Origin: Malus domestica
Taxonomy: Eukaryota; Streptophyta; Magnoliopsida; Rosales; Rosaceae
Assembly (NCBI RefSeq): GCF_042453785.1
Contig: NC_091670.1
Location: forward strand, 41,365,501 to 41,429,500
Direction: 5' to 3'
Length of the DNA stretch: 64,000 nucleotides
The translations under genes were made by a program, and so were the position numbers. Positions 11,833 through 22,776 of this stretch are shown here, piece by piece. The stretch's first letter is position 1. Each line of letters begins with the position of its first letter. A model generated the notes under the pieces. The model did no database searches and was not told the origin of the DNA. It saw nothing but the letters and a program-made list of their open reading frames with translations.

Positions 11833-12175
11833 TGTGGAGGGAGGATTTCAGTGGAACTCGGAAGGGTTGTGAGGATTTCGGTGGCTGTGGGCTTGGCCGG
11901 CTTTGTTTCTTCCATTGGTTCCTTGGTGGTGTTTGTCTGGGGAGTTGAGCAGACTGTTGCTTCGTGATTGCAGGAAGTGAGGTGTTTGTGGTGTGTTTCC
12001 TTCGCTGCTGCCGTGACCGGGAGATGGAGCGGAAGACATGGGTTTTGCTGTGACTGTGCATGTGTTTGGTTATTAGGTTTCTGTCAATTCACGGTGGAGG
12101 TTGTGAGGTTATGAGGGTTTCTCGGTGGTGTGATGAAAAAATAAAAGAGAACCGACATAGCTTTTCGTGTCGATT

Positions 12176-12193
12176 CCCACAGACGATGCCAAA
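12176..12193 (-). other. Primer-binding site of element A
   Basis: Immediately inside the right LTR the minus strand reads TTTGGCATCGTCTGTGGGAA. The same position in element B reads TTTGGCGCCGTCTGTGGGAA. TGGCGCC-type sites pair with a tRNA 3' end; which tRNA primes is not determined here. Confidence 0.8.
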
Positions 12194-12679
12194 TGTTGAT
12201 GCAAAAAATTGGGTCGATCTTAGACCAACATAAATTCGACCGTGAATCACACAAACGCATAAGAACACGAAGAGATATCGTGGTTCACCTCAAGTTGAGG
12301 CTACGTCCACACTGGTGTTGATTCCGTTTTACTATCTCAATGAATGTTGAATATACATGAAGCCTATAGAGGCAGTGTTTGCTCTCTTTGCTATTCTGTT
12401 TGCTCCCCCCTTTAAGTGAATGTGAGGGAGCCCTTTTATATAAGGGGTGTGCTATCCACACACCCCTTTTTACTTCTCACACACCCTTTGTTAATTTCTG
12501 TCCATTGATCTTCTTCAATTCATCCAATCCGACGGTCGAAAACCCAAAAGATGTAGGAGAAGTAAAAAAGGGTGTGTGGATATCACACCCCTTATATAAT
12601 AAGGGTTTCCTCTTCTCTTACATGAATCATGGGCTAAGTAATGAAGCCCAAATACAGAGGCCCAATATATGGTATAACA
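12194..12679 (-). repeat. Right LTR (5' LTR) of element A, with a MITE inserted
   Basis: 486 bp. It matches the left LTR apart from about 156 extra bases (12442-12593), which form a small inverted-repeat element. Confidence 0.88.
12442..12593. mobile_element. MITE inside right LTR of element A
   Basis: The ends AAGGGGTGTGCTATCCACAC and, in reverse complement, AAGGGGTGTGATATCCACAC are nearly perfect inverted repeats. The left LTR lacks it and shows the empty site. AT-rich flanks (TATA) suggest a short AT target duplication. Non-coding. Confidence 0.8.
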
Positions 12680-12684
12680 AACCC

Positions 12685-13236
12685 TTTTGTTCAATTTGAA
12701 TATCTGCATATTTGATTTTGGTATTGTATAAATAGGATTTTTAATTTTAATCTTGAATTGGACTTTGATTGATTGTTTCGACCTCTATCTCACAAACCCT
12801 TTTGTTGCTCTCAAACCTCACTTTTCCTCGCTCTCCGATCTCAACTTCTCTCTGTCTCTCACTTTCTTCCTGAAAATGATCAAGCCAGTAATAATTTGTT
12901 TAGATCTTTTTGTCAGAGATTACAAACCAGAGTGCTCTCTCACTGAAAAATAGTAAAATTCGTCTCGATTTGAAAAAAATTTGGGGCCCATAAAAGATCG
13001 CATTTCCTACAGCCGATTTGGTGTAGGTAATTCTCTGCTTTGAATGTTTAGGAGTGTAAATTTGGATTTATAAATGGGTTTATTGTTCAAATTTTGTTAT
13101 TGTGATTTTGGGGATTTTGTTTGTAGCTTCCGAATTCCAAGTCATGGTGTTTAATTTGGTTTTGTTTTCAACTTTAGGAGGTCGTGGTTTTCATATTTTG
13201 GATTTTTCTTTGCGGCCTACGAAGCCCTCTGTATTT
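12685..13236. other. Region without a recognised gene
   Basis: 12780-12870 is CT-rich and could be a 5' leader, but no reading frame with family similarity follows. I see no defined element. Confidence 0.5.
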
Positions 13237-15801
13237 AAGGGGGTGTAGTCAATTTGGATTTCAGAGGATTTTAATGGATTTTTTTAAGTGACCAATTTGA
13301 AAGGATTTTAATTAGATTTACAATTCTACGTGGATTTTGGTAGATTTATATGGATTTCTATTATAGATTTTTATGGATTTCTTAGGATTTTAGTTGACTC
13401 CTACAACATAAAATGAATTTCTTTTTAAGCACACAATCTGAAAATAACATAAATTGAAAGGAACATAAACATATATCCATTGATATAGAAATACAAACCA
13501 ATCAAATATGTAAAAAGAATGGGTCATTGAGAATATTGATCCAAGAGTTTGAATAATTGTAAAGGATAGCTTCTGCTTTAGAACATCATATCCATTCAAG
13601 AATGATGATTTCAAGTTCAAGAACAGGATATCCAATCATGAATAATAATATATGTGAAAGAATACCAAATGACAATTGAAATTGAGTAGGGCATATTTGG
13701 GTAGCAAAATACTGGGATAAAAACATTTTAACCACAACAAAAAAAAAAAAAAAAAAAAAAAAAAACAAAAAAACAAAAGAAACATTTGAACCCAAAAACA
13801 TGGACCCTAATTTGCAGAAAAAAAGGCTTTAAATCAGAAGTGCAAATGGGAAAAGCCCAACTTAGAAAAATCAAAAGTACAAATGAGAGAATCTCAATTC
13901 GGAAAAAGCAAGAGTATAAAGCAAAACAACATACAACTATAATCCAAATTAAAAAAAAAAGAAAACTAATGAAAAGGGTTTCAAATCTTTACATTTTAAT
14001 AAAAAACCACTCACTAACTTTATTTTAATAATAGGGACAAAAGATCAAAAAAAAAAAAAAAACATAACAAACCCACTAGCGTTGGGCGCGTACCCCCCCA
14101 CCCCCCAATCCACTTTTTTGCTCCTACCTTTTGTCCCATCATTCAGCTACATTAATAGTTTTTTTTTGGCATAGAATTAAAAAAAAAAAAACTTCGAATT
14201 GAATTACATTCTCATGTTTTATTTTTGTGGTGTTGTTTTCTAATAGTAGTCATGATGATGAGAAACTTTTCAATGTGCCCAGAACACGGAATGGTACACT
14301 CCATACAAGTTGTGAAAATCTTGTGTTAAAAAATTAATAACATAAAAAATAAAATTTTCCACCACACTTATATAATAACATGTGGTATATCATTGGTGTT
14401 ACGGGCACAAGGAAAAATTTCTCGAAGATGACACCTAAGCTCAAGAAATTGGATGGAAAGCTACATTTATTATTGTAGGTATATGAAAAAAGTGAGGAAA
14501 TTTTAATTTGGTAATTGAAAACAGCTTTTTAAATATAATTACTGAGAATTAAACATTATTTATAAAACTTGACCAATAAAGGTCTAAGTTTCAAACCTTA
14601 TGAAACTGAACCAAGAATTAAACACTATTTATAAAATTTTACCAATAAGTAGACACTATTAATGAAATTAGACCACTAAGTAGACATCATTTATGAAACT
14701 AGATCAATAAGTAGATACTATTTATGAAACGAAAACAAGAATTAAGCATAGTTTGAACACTGGACTATACACTATTTATGAAACTGGAGTAAGAACTAGA
14801 CAATATTTATGAATTATGACCAAGAAATAGGCATTATTTATGAAAGTTGACAAATAACTAGACACTATTTATGAAACCGGATCAAGAAAGAGACACTATT
14901 AATGAAATTGTATCAATTACTATACATTATTTATGAAACTATACTCAATAACTAGGCATTATTTATGAAAAATGATCAAGAACTAGACATCATTTTATAA
15001 AAGTAGACAAAAAACTAGACATTATTTATGAAATTGAACCAATAAATAGTATAGTACCGTTCAGTTTCATAAATAGTGCAGTTTCATAAATAGTGTTCAG
15101 TTTTATAAACAGTGTTCAGTTTCATAAACAGTGTACATGTACTGCGCGCGCGTCAGGTTTTTTGTTTTTTTTAAATTGTGTCCTTTTCGTTAAAAATTAA
15201 GTTTTTTTGTCATTTTTATTAAAATTTAAGGGTTTTTCATTAAAATTTAATTCTTTTTTATTAAATAAAGTTTATAGCATGGTTTTTTGTTAAAATAAAC
15301 TTAGTCCAAGCTCTTTTCATTAAAATTCCCAAAAGAAAAATCATGTTCCGATTGTTGCTCATCTTCCCAAAGGAACAAACCAAGAGCATGAATTCAGAAA
15401 AATACATAAACAATGCGAAAATGGGGAGTCTATTGGGAAATGCTCTATGGTAGGACTGTTCACCTTCTATGGTTTGTTGTGAAAATAAATCTGAGGGGGG
15501 GGGGGTGTTGAATTGTTGATAGCATTTGTTATTTATATTACCCACTCTCTAATTCATTAAAACCCTTCATTCACAAAAATCCTAGAAAATCTTTGACATT
15601 TCCACTACAGCTAGATTTGTATGGACTTTTTAAAATTTTAATTTACTACCATGAATTTGGATGTATTCTTTAAATCCTCGTACATCCTAATTTAACTACA
15701 CCATGATTTTAAAATCTTTTAAAATCCACATTCAAACTCCTAATTGACTACACTCTAATTTTAAAGTCTATTAAAATAATATCAAATCGTAGTTTGACTA
15801 A
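13237..15801. mobile_element. Putative non-autonomous DNA transposon with sub-terminal repeats
   Basis: The left side starts near AAGGGGGTGTAGTCAATTTG, followed by many GGATTTTAATGGATTT units (13237-13400). The right side (15560-15801) has the same units on the opposite strand, including reverse-complement GTGTAGTCAATTAGG. This arrangement of inverted terminal and sub-terminal repeats suggests a DNA transposon. The exact ends and target duplication are unclear (TAA possible). No transposase is visible inside; the interior holds poly-A tracts and a minisatellite (14540-15135). Confidence 0.5.
14540..15135. repeat. AT-rich minisatellite, about 34-bp unit, orientation switch near the end
   Basis: About 14 diverged units of the form ACTAGACACTATTTATGAAA plus a short spacer (GACCAATAA or GATCAAGAA) run from 14540 to about 15045. 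From about 15058 the units appear as the reverse complement (CAGTTTCATAAATAGTG, four copies). The switch means the right end can fold back on the array. Confidence 0.85.
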
Positions 15802-17209
15802 GGTGAGCAGTTTTAAAATTCCAGAGTTTTGATATAAAGTTGTGTTTGGTTTTTTTATTATATTCGACTTGAATTTGGTTTTTTGTTGTTTGATTTTAGT
15901 GAAATCACAGTTTGGGTTTAGACTTTTGGTTGGGTTTGGTTATAATTTTCTGTGTTGATTAAATTTGATAACTCCAAAACTGATTATTGGTTTGGTTTCA
16001 TAGGTGAGGGAGATAGAGGGAGAGGGGGAAATTGTGGGTTCAACACTCTCGCTTCCGTTCTTGGAAGGTAATTCTTTACCATTTAAGTCTCATTCAATTT
16101 CTGTGAATTTACAGTTTTTGGTTGTTTTAATGGAAAATGGTTTCTGGGTTTTGTTTGTTTTTTGGTGTGGGGGGTGGGGGGTGGTTTATATATGTGTGGA
16201 GAAATTTTTGGTGAAATATGGTCAGTATAAGGCTTTTTGGGTTGTTTTGGTTCAACTGGGAGTAGTTGCTGAATTTTTCGTGGTGAGAAAGAGTTTTTAT
16301 TTTTCCTAAATAGAGTTATTTATTTTGAAATCCCAAATTGAATGAAGACTTTATATATTGCTGTAGCAGTTGCAAAGAAATGAAATGTAATTAGGTGATT
16401 ACTTTGTTTGTGTTTATGTTAAAATAGAAAATAATTGTTAGATAAGTACTATGTTTAAATCAATTTATCATTGATAATTTAATTGTGTTACCATGGTTCC
16501 ATTCTTCCGAAATTTCTGAGTTCGAAGCAGATCAATATTTACATTTTTATGTTTAATTTTGGGAAGAAATGAAAATGAGTTTTGCCTTTTTGAGTATTTC
16601 ATCAGTACTAGCTTGCTGCATATGCTGTTCTCTGGGTGTAAAGATAATTCTCTTCTAAGCAAGCTCGCTTATCTTTGAACTATTTAACTGATTTGTGGTT
16701 GCAACAAGATTTTTCCGAACTTTTCCCAGTCTTTTTAACAGTATTAGGTCTCTGTCCTGCATGTCACTAGGCTTATTCATTTTTCAATTCACATTGATCA
16801 CGGATTTATAGTTGATTGCATTTCATTTTGACTGCTTTAAACGGGTTTTCATCAGCATGTCTGACATGATAAAATCGTGTCTTTTGGATTAATTCAAACA
16901 ATGTAAACATTTCATTCGTATTCTTGATCGTTGTTAATATTACAGTGCATTTTGAAACCTAAGTTATGGATCTATTAGTTTCAATTTAAACATATTTGGA
17001 AACTTAGAGATACGTTTATTAGTTCACATGTATTACTGCTGGAAAGTTAGAGACTGCTGATGATACTAGATTTATCCATACAATTTCTAACCTGCAGCAA
17101 CGCTTGGGCATCACTTTCTAGTAAATGCTAAATTACACATCATAACAAAAAAACAAAAAAACAAAAAAACAAAAAAACAAAAAAAAAACAAAAAAGAGTT
17201 TCCAAAGAA
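15802..17209. other. Intergenic region before the CRK gene, no gene recognised
   Basis: No reading frame with family similarity is seen. A purine-rich segment at 16003-16030 followed by a possible donor (GGTAATTC at 16068) could be an untranslated exon, but nothing supports it further. The end, 17143-17197, is a C-interrupted poly-A repeat (A7C units), probably a decayed retroposon tail. Confidence 0.4.
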
Positions 17210-18656
17210 CTATCTAGGATATACTTCGGTGATCAATGAAACCTCATTTTTTGGTGCTTTGACAGAGCTGTTCTTGGATCGATCCGACCCGGTTGTCATC
17301 ACCTCTGAACTATTCCTCCATCCCAAAGACACGTCAGATCCAATGTTGCTATCCCTGAAAAATGCTGGTTGTGGGGGTACCGGAAGTGTGACTGAGTAAC
17401 TATTAAGCATTAGAACAATAGCATTCATGGTTGGCCTATCAGCTATATTTTCTTGCACACACAGTAACCCAATGTGGATGCATCTCACTATTTCATTTCT
17501 TGAACCATTCGTCAATGTGGGATCAATTAGATTTGAAGTTGTCCCTTCCCTCCAACATATCCATGCCTGCAACGATTGTAAAATTTGTAGAAACATAATT
17601 AGGGGTTTAATTATTTTTCTTGGTTGCAAGATGCATATTGTTTCAAGTACTTACATAGCTTAGAAGATCCTCCACATTTTGTCCATGACGAAAGCAATTA
17701 TTTTTTTGACCGCTTACTATCTCCAAAACTAAGACACCAAAACTATAAACATCTGACTTAACAGAAAAGTGCCCATGCAGTACATATTCTGGAGCCATAT
17801 ATCCACTGCATATCAATAACAAGAATAATGTTGTTTTTAACACTGACATATTGAATTATTGATATAGATTTACACAATTCTAATACAAGCCATGTAGACT
17901 CATCAAGTACTTACTAGGTCCCCACAATTCGACTGGTGTTGCCTTGTGTTTGATCAAGCTCGAACAACTTTGCCATGCCAAAATCTGATATTTTGGGGTT
18001 CATTTCTTCATCTATCAATATATTACTAGCTTTGAGATCACGATGAATAATTCTAAGCCGAGATTCCTCATGAAGGTAAATAAGTCCTCGAGAAATGCCT
18101 ACAATGATTCTATGGCGCCTATTCCAATCCAATTGTGCGCGCTTGATTGAGTCTGCATGTTCAATTAAATTGAAGAATATAATGTTTGTTGTATGTTACA
18201 TAATGATAAAATTTTGAAGTTAAAGCCAAAAAGGACAAGAAGATCACTGATGCACAAATACCAAATATGATGTGGTCGAGACTTGCATTAGGGACAAACT
18301 CATAAATAAGAAGCCTTTCAATTCCTTCCAAGCAGAAACCCAAGAGCCTAACTAAGTTCCGGTGTTGAAGCTTTGCCACTAACAAGACCTCATTTTTAAA
18401 CTCCAAATCTCCTTGTCCAGAATTTACGGAAAGCCTTTTCACTGCTATTTCTTCTCCATTCAATAACCTACCCTGGAAGAGTATCAAAACAAAAAGGTTT
18501 GCATTGGTGTTGCCCGTGTGATGTTGTTAAGATTTCAAAGGGATGTTAGGTTTTATCACAATAAGCCGGCCTCGGTGTTACTAATGGTGGAATAATTGTT
18601 ATGTTGTATTTTATCGTCAGGTATGAAGTGAGATTTTATATTCTTCAATAGATGTG

Positions 18657-18708
<52 letters not shown>

Positions 18709-20176
18709 CCTTATAAACAGAACCAAATCCTCCTTGTCCTAGTTTATTGGCTTCAGAAAAGTCATCTGTGGCAACTCTAATGGTGTCAAAATTGAATTGC
18801 AAGGATTCTGCCCTTCCCATTTCGTCCGCGTCTTCTCCTAGGGTACAGATTTAACAAAATTTACGTAAGTTCATATCTAAAATAAATAGATCTAGATGCT
18901 GTAACAGTAGTAGGCTTCTCCACTTGAAGGAAATTGAGTTAAATGTTGCTGTGTTTATTTTGTCACAGTATATACGTACCTGGAACTAAACTACTTTGAA
19001 GCTTTTTACTTGCCTTCCGTACTCTTAGACAAAAGCACATTAACATAACTAGTAACAAAGAAGCAATAATTGGCACGAAAATAATGATGACAGTCTGAGA
19101 TTTGTTGCTCTTCGATCCTGCAAAGTAAAATCAGAAATATATATATATATATATATATTTTTTTTTTTTTAGAAAACCTCGACGGTATGAGGGGAAGAAA
19201 TATATCTTTTTTCATTGATCAATTAAATGGAGACCAGTGTAAAGCAAATTACTAGAGTCATAGGTGTATGTAATGGAGTGTACATACATCTACGTTGTGC
19301 ATACGTACCTTGTGAAGTATTTGTGGTATTGTTTGATGGTGGAAGAGAAGATACTGATGGTGGCATTGATAGTGGCACTGGTGGAGGGCCTGGCGGCGAT
19401 GTCAATGGTGTAAAAGTTGTAGGGTCAATGAAGCTGAAAACCTCGAATCTAAGGTTACAGCTGGGACTAAAAACTCTCCCACCTTCTGTCCCTTCACAAC
19501 ATTGGTGGATATCCACAAAAGCTCCACTTAAGCAATCACTGCACGCTTGCTTGGATATGTCCGGCGTGCACTGCGCTAGTGCATACACTGTTTTGGAAGT
19601 TGGGACACTTGCGTTTCCGAATGCAAACTTCCGAAGAGAACCACCAGCTGCAGCCTCACTTCTTATCCTGTCCACTACCTTCCTCAGCTCTTGGTTGAAT
19701 CCATCCAGGCCCGACGACGATATTTTATTAGGATTCTGCACATAGAAAGAAGGACTAGTTTCCATAACGCCATAGAAGAAGCGGTTTGAGTAGCGTAGCA
19801 TGCATTCGTCGTGCCAACCAATTGCTTCCTTCTGATTAGGGCAACGCTGAGGCAGAGCATATCGGGAGTTATTTAGGCAGGTGCGGCAATCTTCCGCCAT
19901 GACATCTGCCCTACAAAGTCCGATTGCATAAATTTGTTCGTTCGACGAGTTTTGACTATAGGATGCATTGTAAAAACCGTACCCGTTGCTGTTTTCTTCG
20001 GAGGGCAGGGAGGAGAGAAGGCGGTTGAGGTTTGTCTGATAGGTAATATTGGTGGTGTAGTTTCCATTCTCATTTACACAGAAGTGGTGTAGAAAATCTG
20101 GAACTTGACCAAGGGCTTGATTAATCATGAGAAGCAGAATCGGATAGAGGCAGGATAGAAATCTCGAGGAAACCAT
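17210..20176 (-). CDS. CRK: Cysteine-rich receptor-like protein kinase (DUF26 RLK), intact
   Basis: Seven exons on the minus strand: 20176-19309, 19117-18980, 18837-18710, 18472-18262, 18152-17915, 17805-17655 and 17566-17210. All junctions are GT-AG and the phases agree, giving 696 residues. Order: signal peptide (about 1-23), two DUF26 ectodomain repeats each with C-x8-C-x2-C ([13 protein letters not shown] and [13 protein letters not shown]), a proline-rich spacer, one membrane segment (exon 2), and a Ser/Thr kinase. Kinase motifs are all present: GQGGFGSV loop, IAVK (Lys about 390), HRDLKASN (Asp about 487), DFG (about 505) and APEY, so the kinase is predicted active. CRKs are plasma-membrane receptors linked to apoplastic redox, stress and immune signalling; the ligand is unknown. 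Intron 3 has a long AT microsatellite. It belongs to a same-strand cluster with the gene at 40471-43295. Confidence 0.95.
18658..18707. repeat. AT microsatellite in CRK intron 3
   Basis: About 24 AT dinucleotides lie directly beside the exon 3 donor site (GT at 18708-18709). A length-variable tract this close to a splice site could be polymorphic. A similar tract at 19138-19157 lies in intron 1. Confidence 0.9.
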
Positions 20177-20560
20177 TTGTTTGATATTTTTGCTGAAATT
20201 GGTTTGTAAAAGGGGATTATAAATTTAGAATTATGACAGAAAACTTGCTAGATTTCTATATATGAAGAATGAAGTCAAAGAACATCTCACTTTATGCTAT
20301 GCATGTGATGAGGATATAAGGTTGATAGAGATGGGAGTGGTGGGCGACATGCTAAATGAATCAAAGTCGTCGTTTGGCTGGTTAAATTTCTACCGTGATT
20401 GGCACGCTGGGAGTACTGGTCCCAAAACAACTCTTAGTCTTTCTCTTACACAAAATCACTAGACTTATTGCAATTACCTAAACAAGAATGAATTAATATT
20501 GCACCATTGAAAAGCAAAAATGAAACAAATAAATGCTAAATTACACATTATAATTTCAAA
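20177..20560. other. CRK upstream region, duplicated at 22470-22760
   Basis: About 20320-20560 resembles 22500-22740: shared blocks include GTGGTGGGCGACATG, AAAGTCGTCGTTTG and GGTTAAATTTCTACCGTGATT, ending with AAATGCTAAATTACACATT. It would hold the promoter of the intact CRK; I cannot name specific elements. Confidence 0.6.
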
Positions 20561-21740
20561 AGGGTAAATTACATTTTAACGCTCAGGTTTACAGTCAGTT
20601 GCAATTTTATACAACATGTTTAAAATATTTCAGTTTCATACATTTACTTTTATTTTATTTCAATTTCGTACAACCGTTGATTAAACTGTTAAATAAACTA
20701 TTAAGTGATGATGTGTCATGAGTGGAGTCCATATTTTGCTGATTTGGAATTCAAATTTTGCCACGTGGGTAACAAAAAAAAAAGAATATCTGAAATGCTA
20801 AGGGTGAGAGGTGAAAATTTTAATTGTGACGATAACACAAGTGGTCTACCACGTGTTTTAATAGAAGTGGTGAAAAATTTTATATTTTAAGTTATTAACA
20901 TTTTAACACACATACCCAAACACGTGATGCACAAAGCGCTGAAGAAGGAGAACGGAGTGCAGACCCAATCGCCGTCGCGACATCGCAATCGACCCAATCG
21001 CCCAAGAGGAGAAGGAGATGCTGAAAAAGGAGATCGGAGAGCATGGAGACCCGATTGCCAACCATCACCACGATCGCTTCTCTCAATAGAGAAATGGCTG
21101 CCGTGATGAGGTTATCGATACTGACGTGGTTCAAATTTCAAAAAATAAATAAAAGAAATTAGGAAATCGAAGATGGAAAATGGAGAGAATTCTGATATGG
21201 GTTTTTAAGATTGAACAACTTCTGAAGAACCCAGAATTTAATTTCCATTTTTGACGTAGGAATTTCAAGAAATGGAAAGCTTTTTGTTGGTATTAGGTTT
21301 TGCCAAAAAAATTATAAATTAATAAAAAGGGGAAGCAAGGGTCTTGGATCCTTATAACAAGGAAGATGATCAATCATTAAGAGAAATCAAACTCCATGGG
21401 AGGTGGGAGGGCTCTGGAGATTTTGGAGACAATGAAGAAGGTGGGAAGGCTCTGGAAATTTTGAACACCCAGAAAAGAGAAGACTCAGATTTGAGAAGAC
21501 ACGCTTCGTTTCTCGAGCGGGAAGTAAACAAGTTCAGCCACATCCAATTTGGTGAAAGTGTTTCCTGGGATTGGCCGAGAAAAGTGCTGCGCTTGGCGGC
21601 CTTCTTGTCATTATGGATGTTGAAGTCGTAGATCTGGGGCCATGGATTCGTTGTCGTGGATGAGAAATTCTAGCTTCTCCGTTCTCCTTTTTCAAATCAG
21701 CAAAATATGGACTCCACACGAATTTTAACAAATTATATTT
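20561..21740. repeat. Inverted-repeat region, possible Mutator-like non-autonomous element
   Basis: The left side begins AAAGGGTAAATTACATTTTA, a start often seen on plant Mutator-like elements. A segment at 20718-20750 (GTGGAGTCCATATTTTGCTG) recurs inverted at 21692-21722. Short open stretches inside (20924-21106 and 21344-21631) match nothing I recognise. Ends and target duplication were not determined. Confidence 0.4.
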
Positions 21741-21749
21741 ATTTTGGGC

Positions 21750-22121
21750 TTTTGGGGTTGTTTGGGAGTGAGCTGTTTAAAAAAAAACAACTATGAAAAA
21801 AAAACTGTGAGGGTTTTAGGTGTTTGGTAAACTGAAAAAAAAAAGTTTATTTTGGAAGCTGCTGTGAGAATAAGCTGAAATCAAATGAAAAGCTGAAGTA
21901 GCTATTTGCAGCTTTGGAAAACTGGTTTTTTTTTTCAAAGCACAACGAGCTACAGTGCTGATTTAATGAAAATACCCACTATCAGACTGCTTTTTTTTTT
22001 TTTTTTTTTTTTTCCAAAAGCACTTTTACAAAAAAATTTACTAAACATTTTGCTGATTTATTTCACAGCCGCTTATTCTCACAACAATTTTTTTTCAAAG
22101 CACAGCAATACCAAACCAGCC
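21750..22121. mobile_element. Second copy of the Harbinger-like MITE seen in CXXS1
   Basis: The right half (CAGCCGCTTATTCTCACA, then TTTCAAAGCACAGCAATACC and AAACCAGCC) is nearly the same as in the 1198-1562 copy. The left end is GGTTGTTTGGGAGTG. TTT flanks both sides, so a TTA/TAA duplication may have mutated. Confidence 0.75.
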
Positions 22122-22776
22122 ATTTGGATGATGAGAAAGATTGAAGCTTTGAATGTTTTAATGAATACAACGAGTCATGGTGCACGAAGTTTAATTCCTT
22201 ATTTTAAAGGAGATTTGTTTTTGGTCGGTGAGGTAAGCAGATATATATCATGCACGCGGAGGATGAATATTAAATTTCTGCTGTTTGCTTCCCTTGCCCA
22301 CTTGAACCTTTCCGGTTAGTCCTTTCTAATCTTGATTAGGGAAAATAAGCATTTGCCTCATTACTATATAAGTAATGAAATGTGGTGTTCTGCTGTCAAG
22401 CTTGTTTCCACGTCACCTTTTCTTATTTGGTAGATCGGGTATATATATATTAATTTATTTATATCAACACAATGCATGTGACAAAGATTAGTGATAGAAA
22501 AAAGGTTGATAGAGATGGAAGTGGTGGGCGACATGCCAAATTAATCAAAGTCGTCGTTTGATTGGTTAAATTTCTACCGTGATTAGTGCTGGTCCCCAAA
22601 CGATGGTCCTTTGACTCAAGAAAAACAACTCTTGGTCACTTACACAAGGTCCATAGACTTGTTGCAATTACCTAAACGAGAATAAATTGTTGCACCATTG
22701 AAAAGAACAATGAACCAAATAAATGCTAAATTACACATTGCAATTGTTAAAAAAATGCAGTTTCCATCTTAAGGAG
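22122..22776. other. Duplicated intergenic DNA of the CRK cluster
   Basis: 22190-22390 is paralogous to 59935-60115 (shared GATTTGTTTTTGGTCGGTGA and AGGGAAAATAAGCATTTGCC), and 22470-22760 is paralogous to 20320-20560. No gene. These are flanks carried along with CRK duplication. Confidence 0.7.

Larger units (their letters stand above)
5937..12684 (-). mobile_element. Non-autonomous LTR retrotransposon A, carrying a pyruvate decarboxylase fragment
   Basis: The element spans 5942-12679 and is flanked by the 5-bp target duplication AACCC (5937-5941 and 12680-12684). The LTRs are 5942-6271 and 12194-12679; both begin TGTTGATGCA and end GGTATAACA on the + strand. The primer-binding site lies just left of the right LTR (minus-strand TTTGGCATCGTCTGTGGGAA) and a polypurine tract AGGGGACTCC abuts the left LTR, so transcription is on the minus strand. 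There is no gag or pol. A 3.2 kb solo LTR (8607-11832) is nested inside; without it the element is about 3.5 kb, the size of element B at 30.2 kb, whose ends it shares. A pyruvate decarboxylase fragment sits in the middle. Confidence 0.9.

Noticed and set aside
11732..12061. Basic or serine-rich minus-strand frames near the primer site of element A
   Set aside because: Two overlapping frames are open together with low-complexity products, and no gag-like or host similarity is seen.
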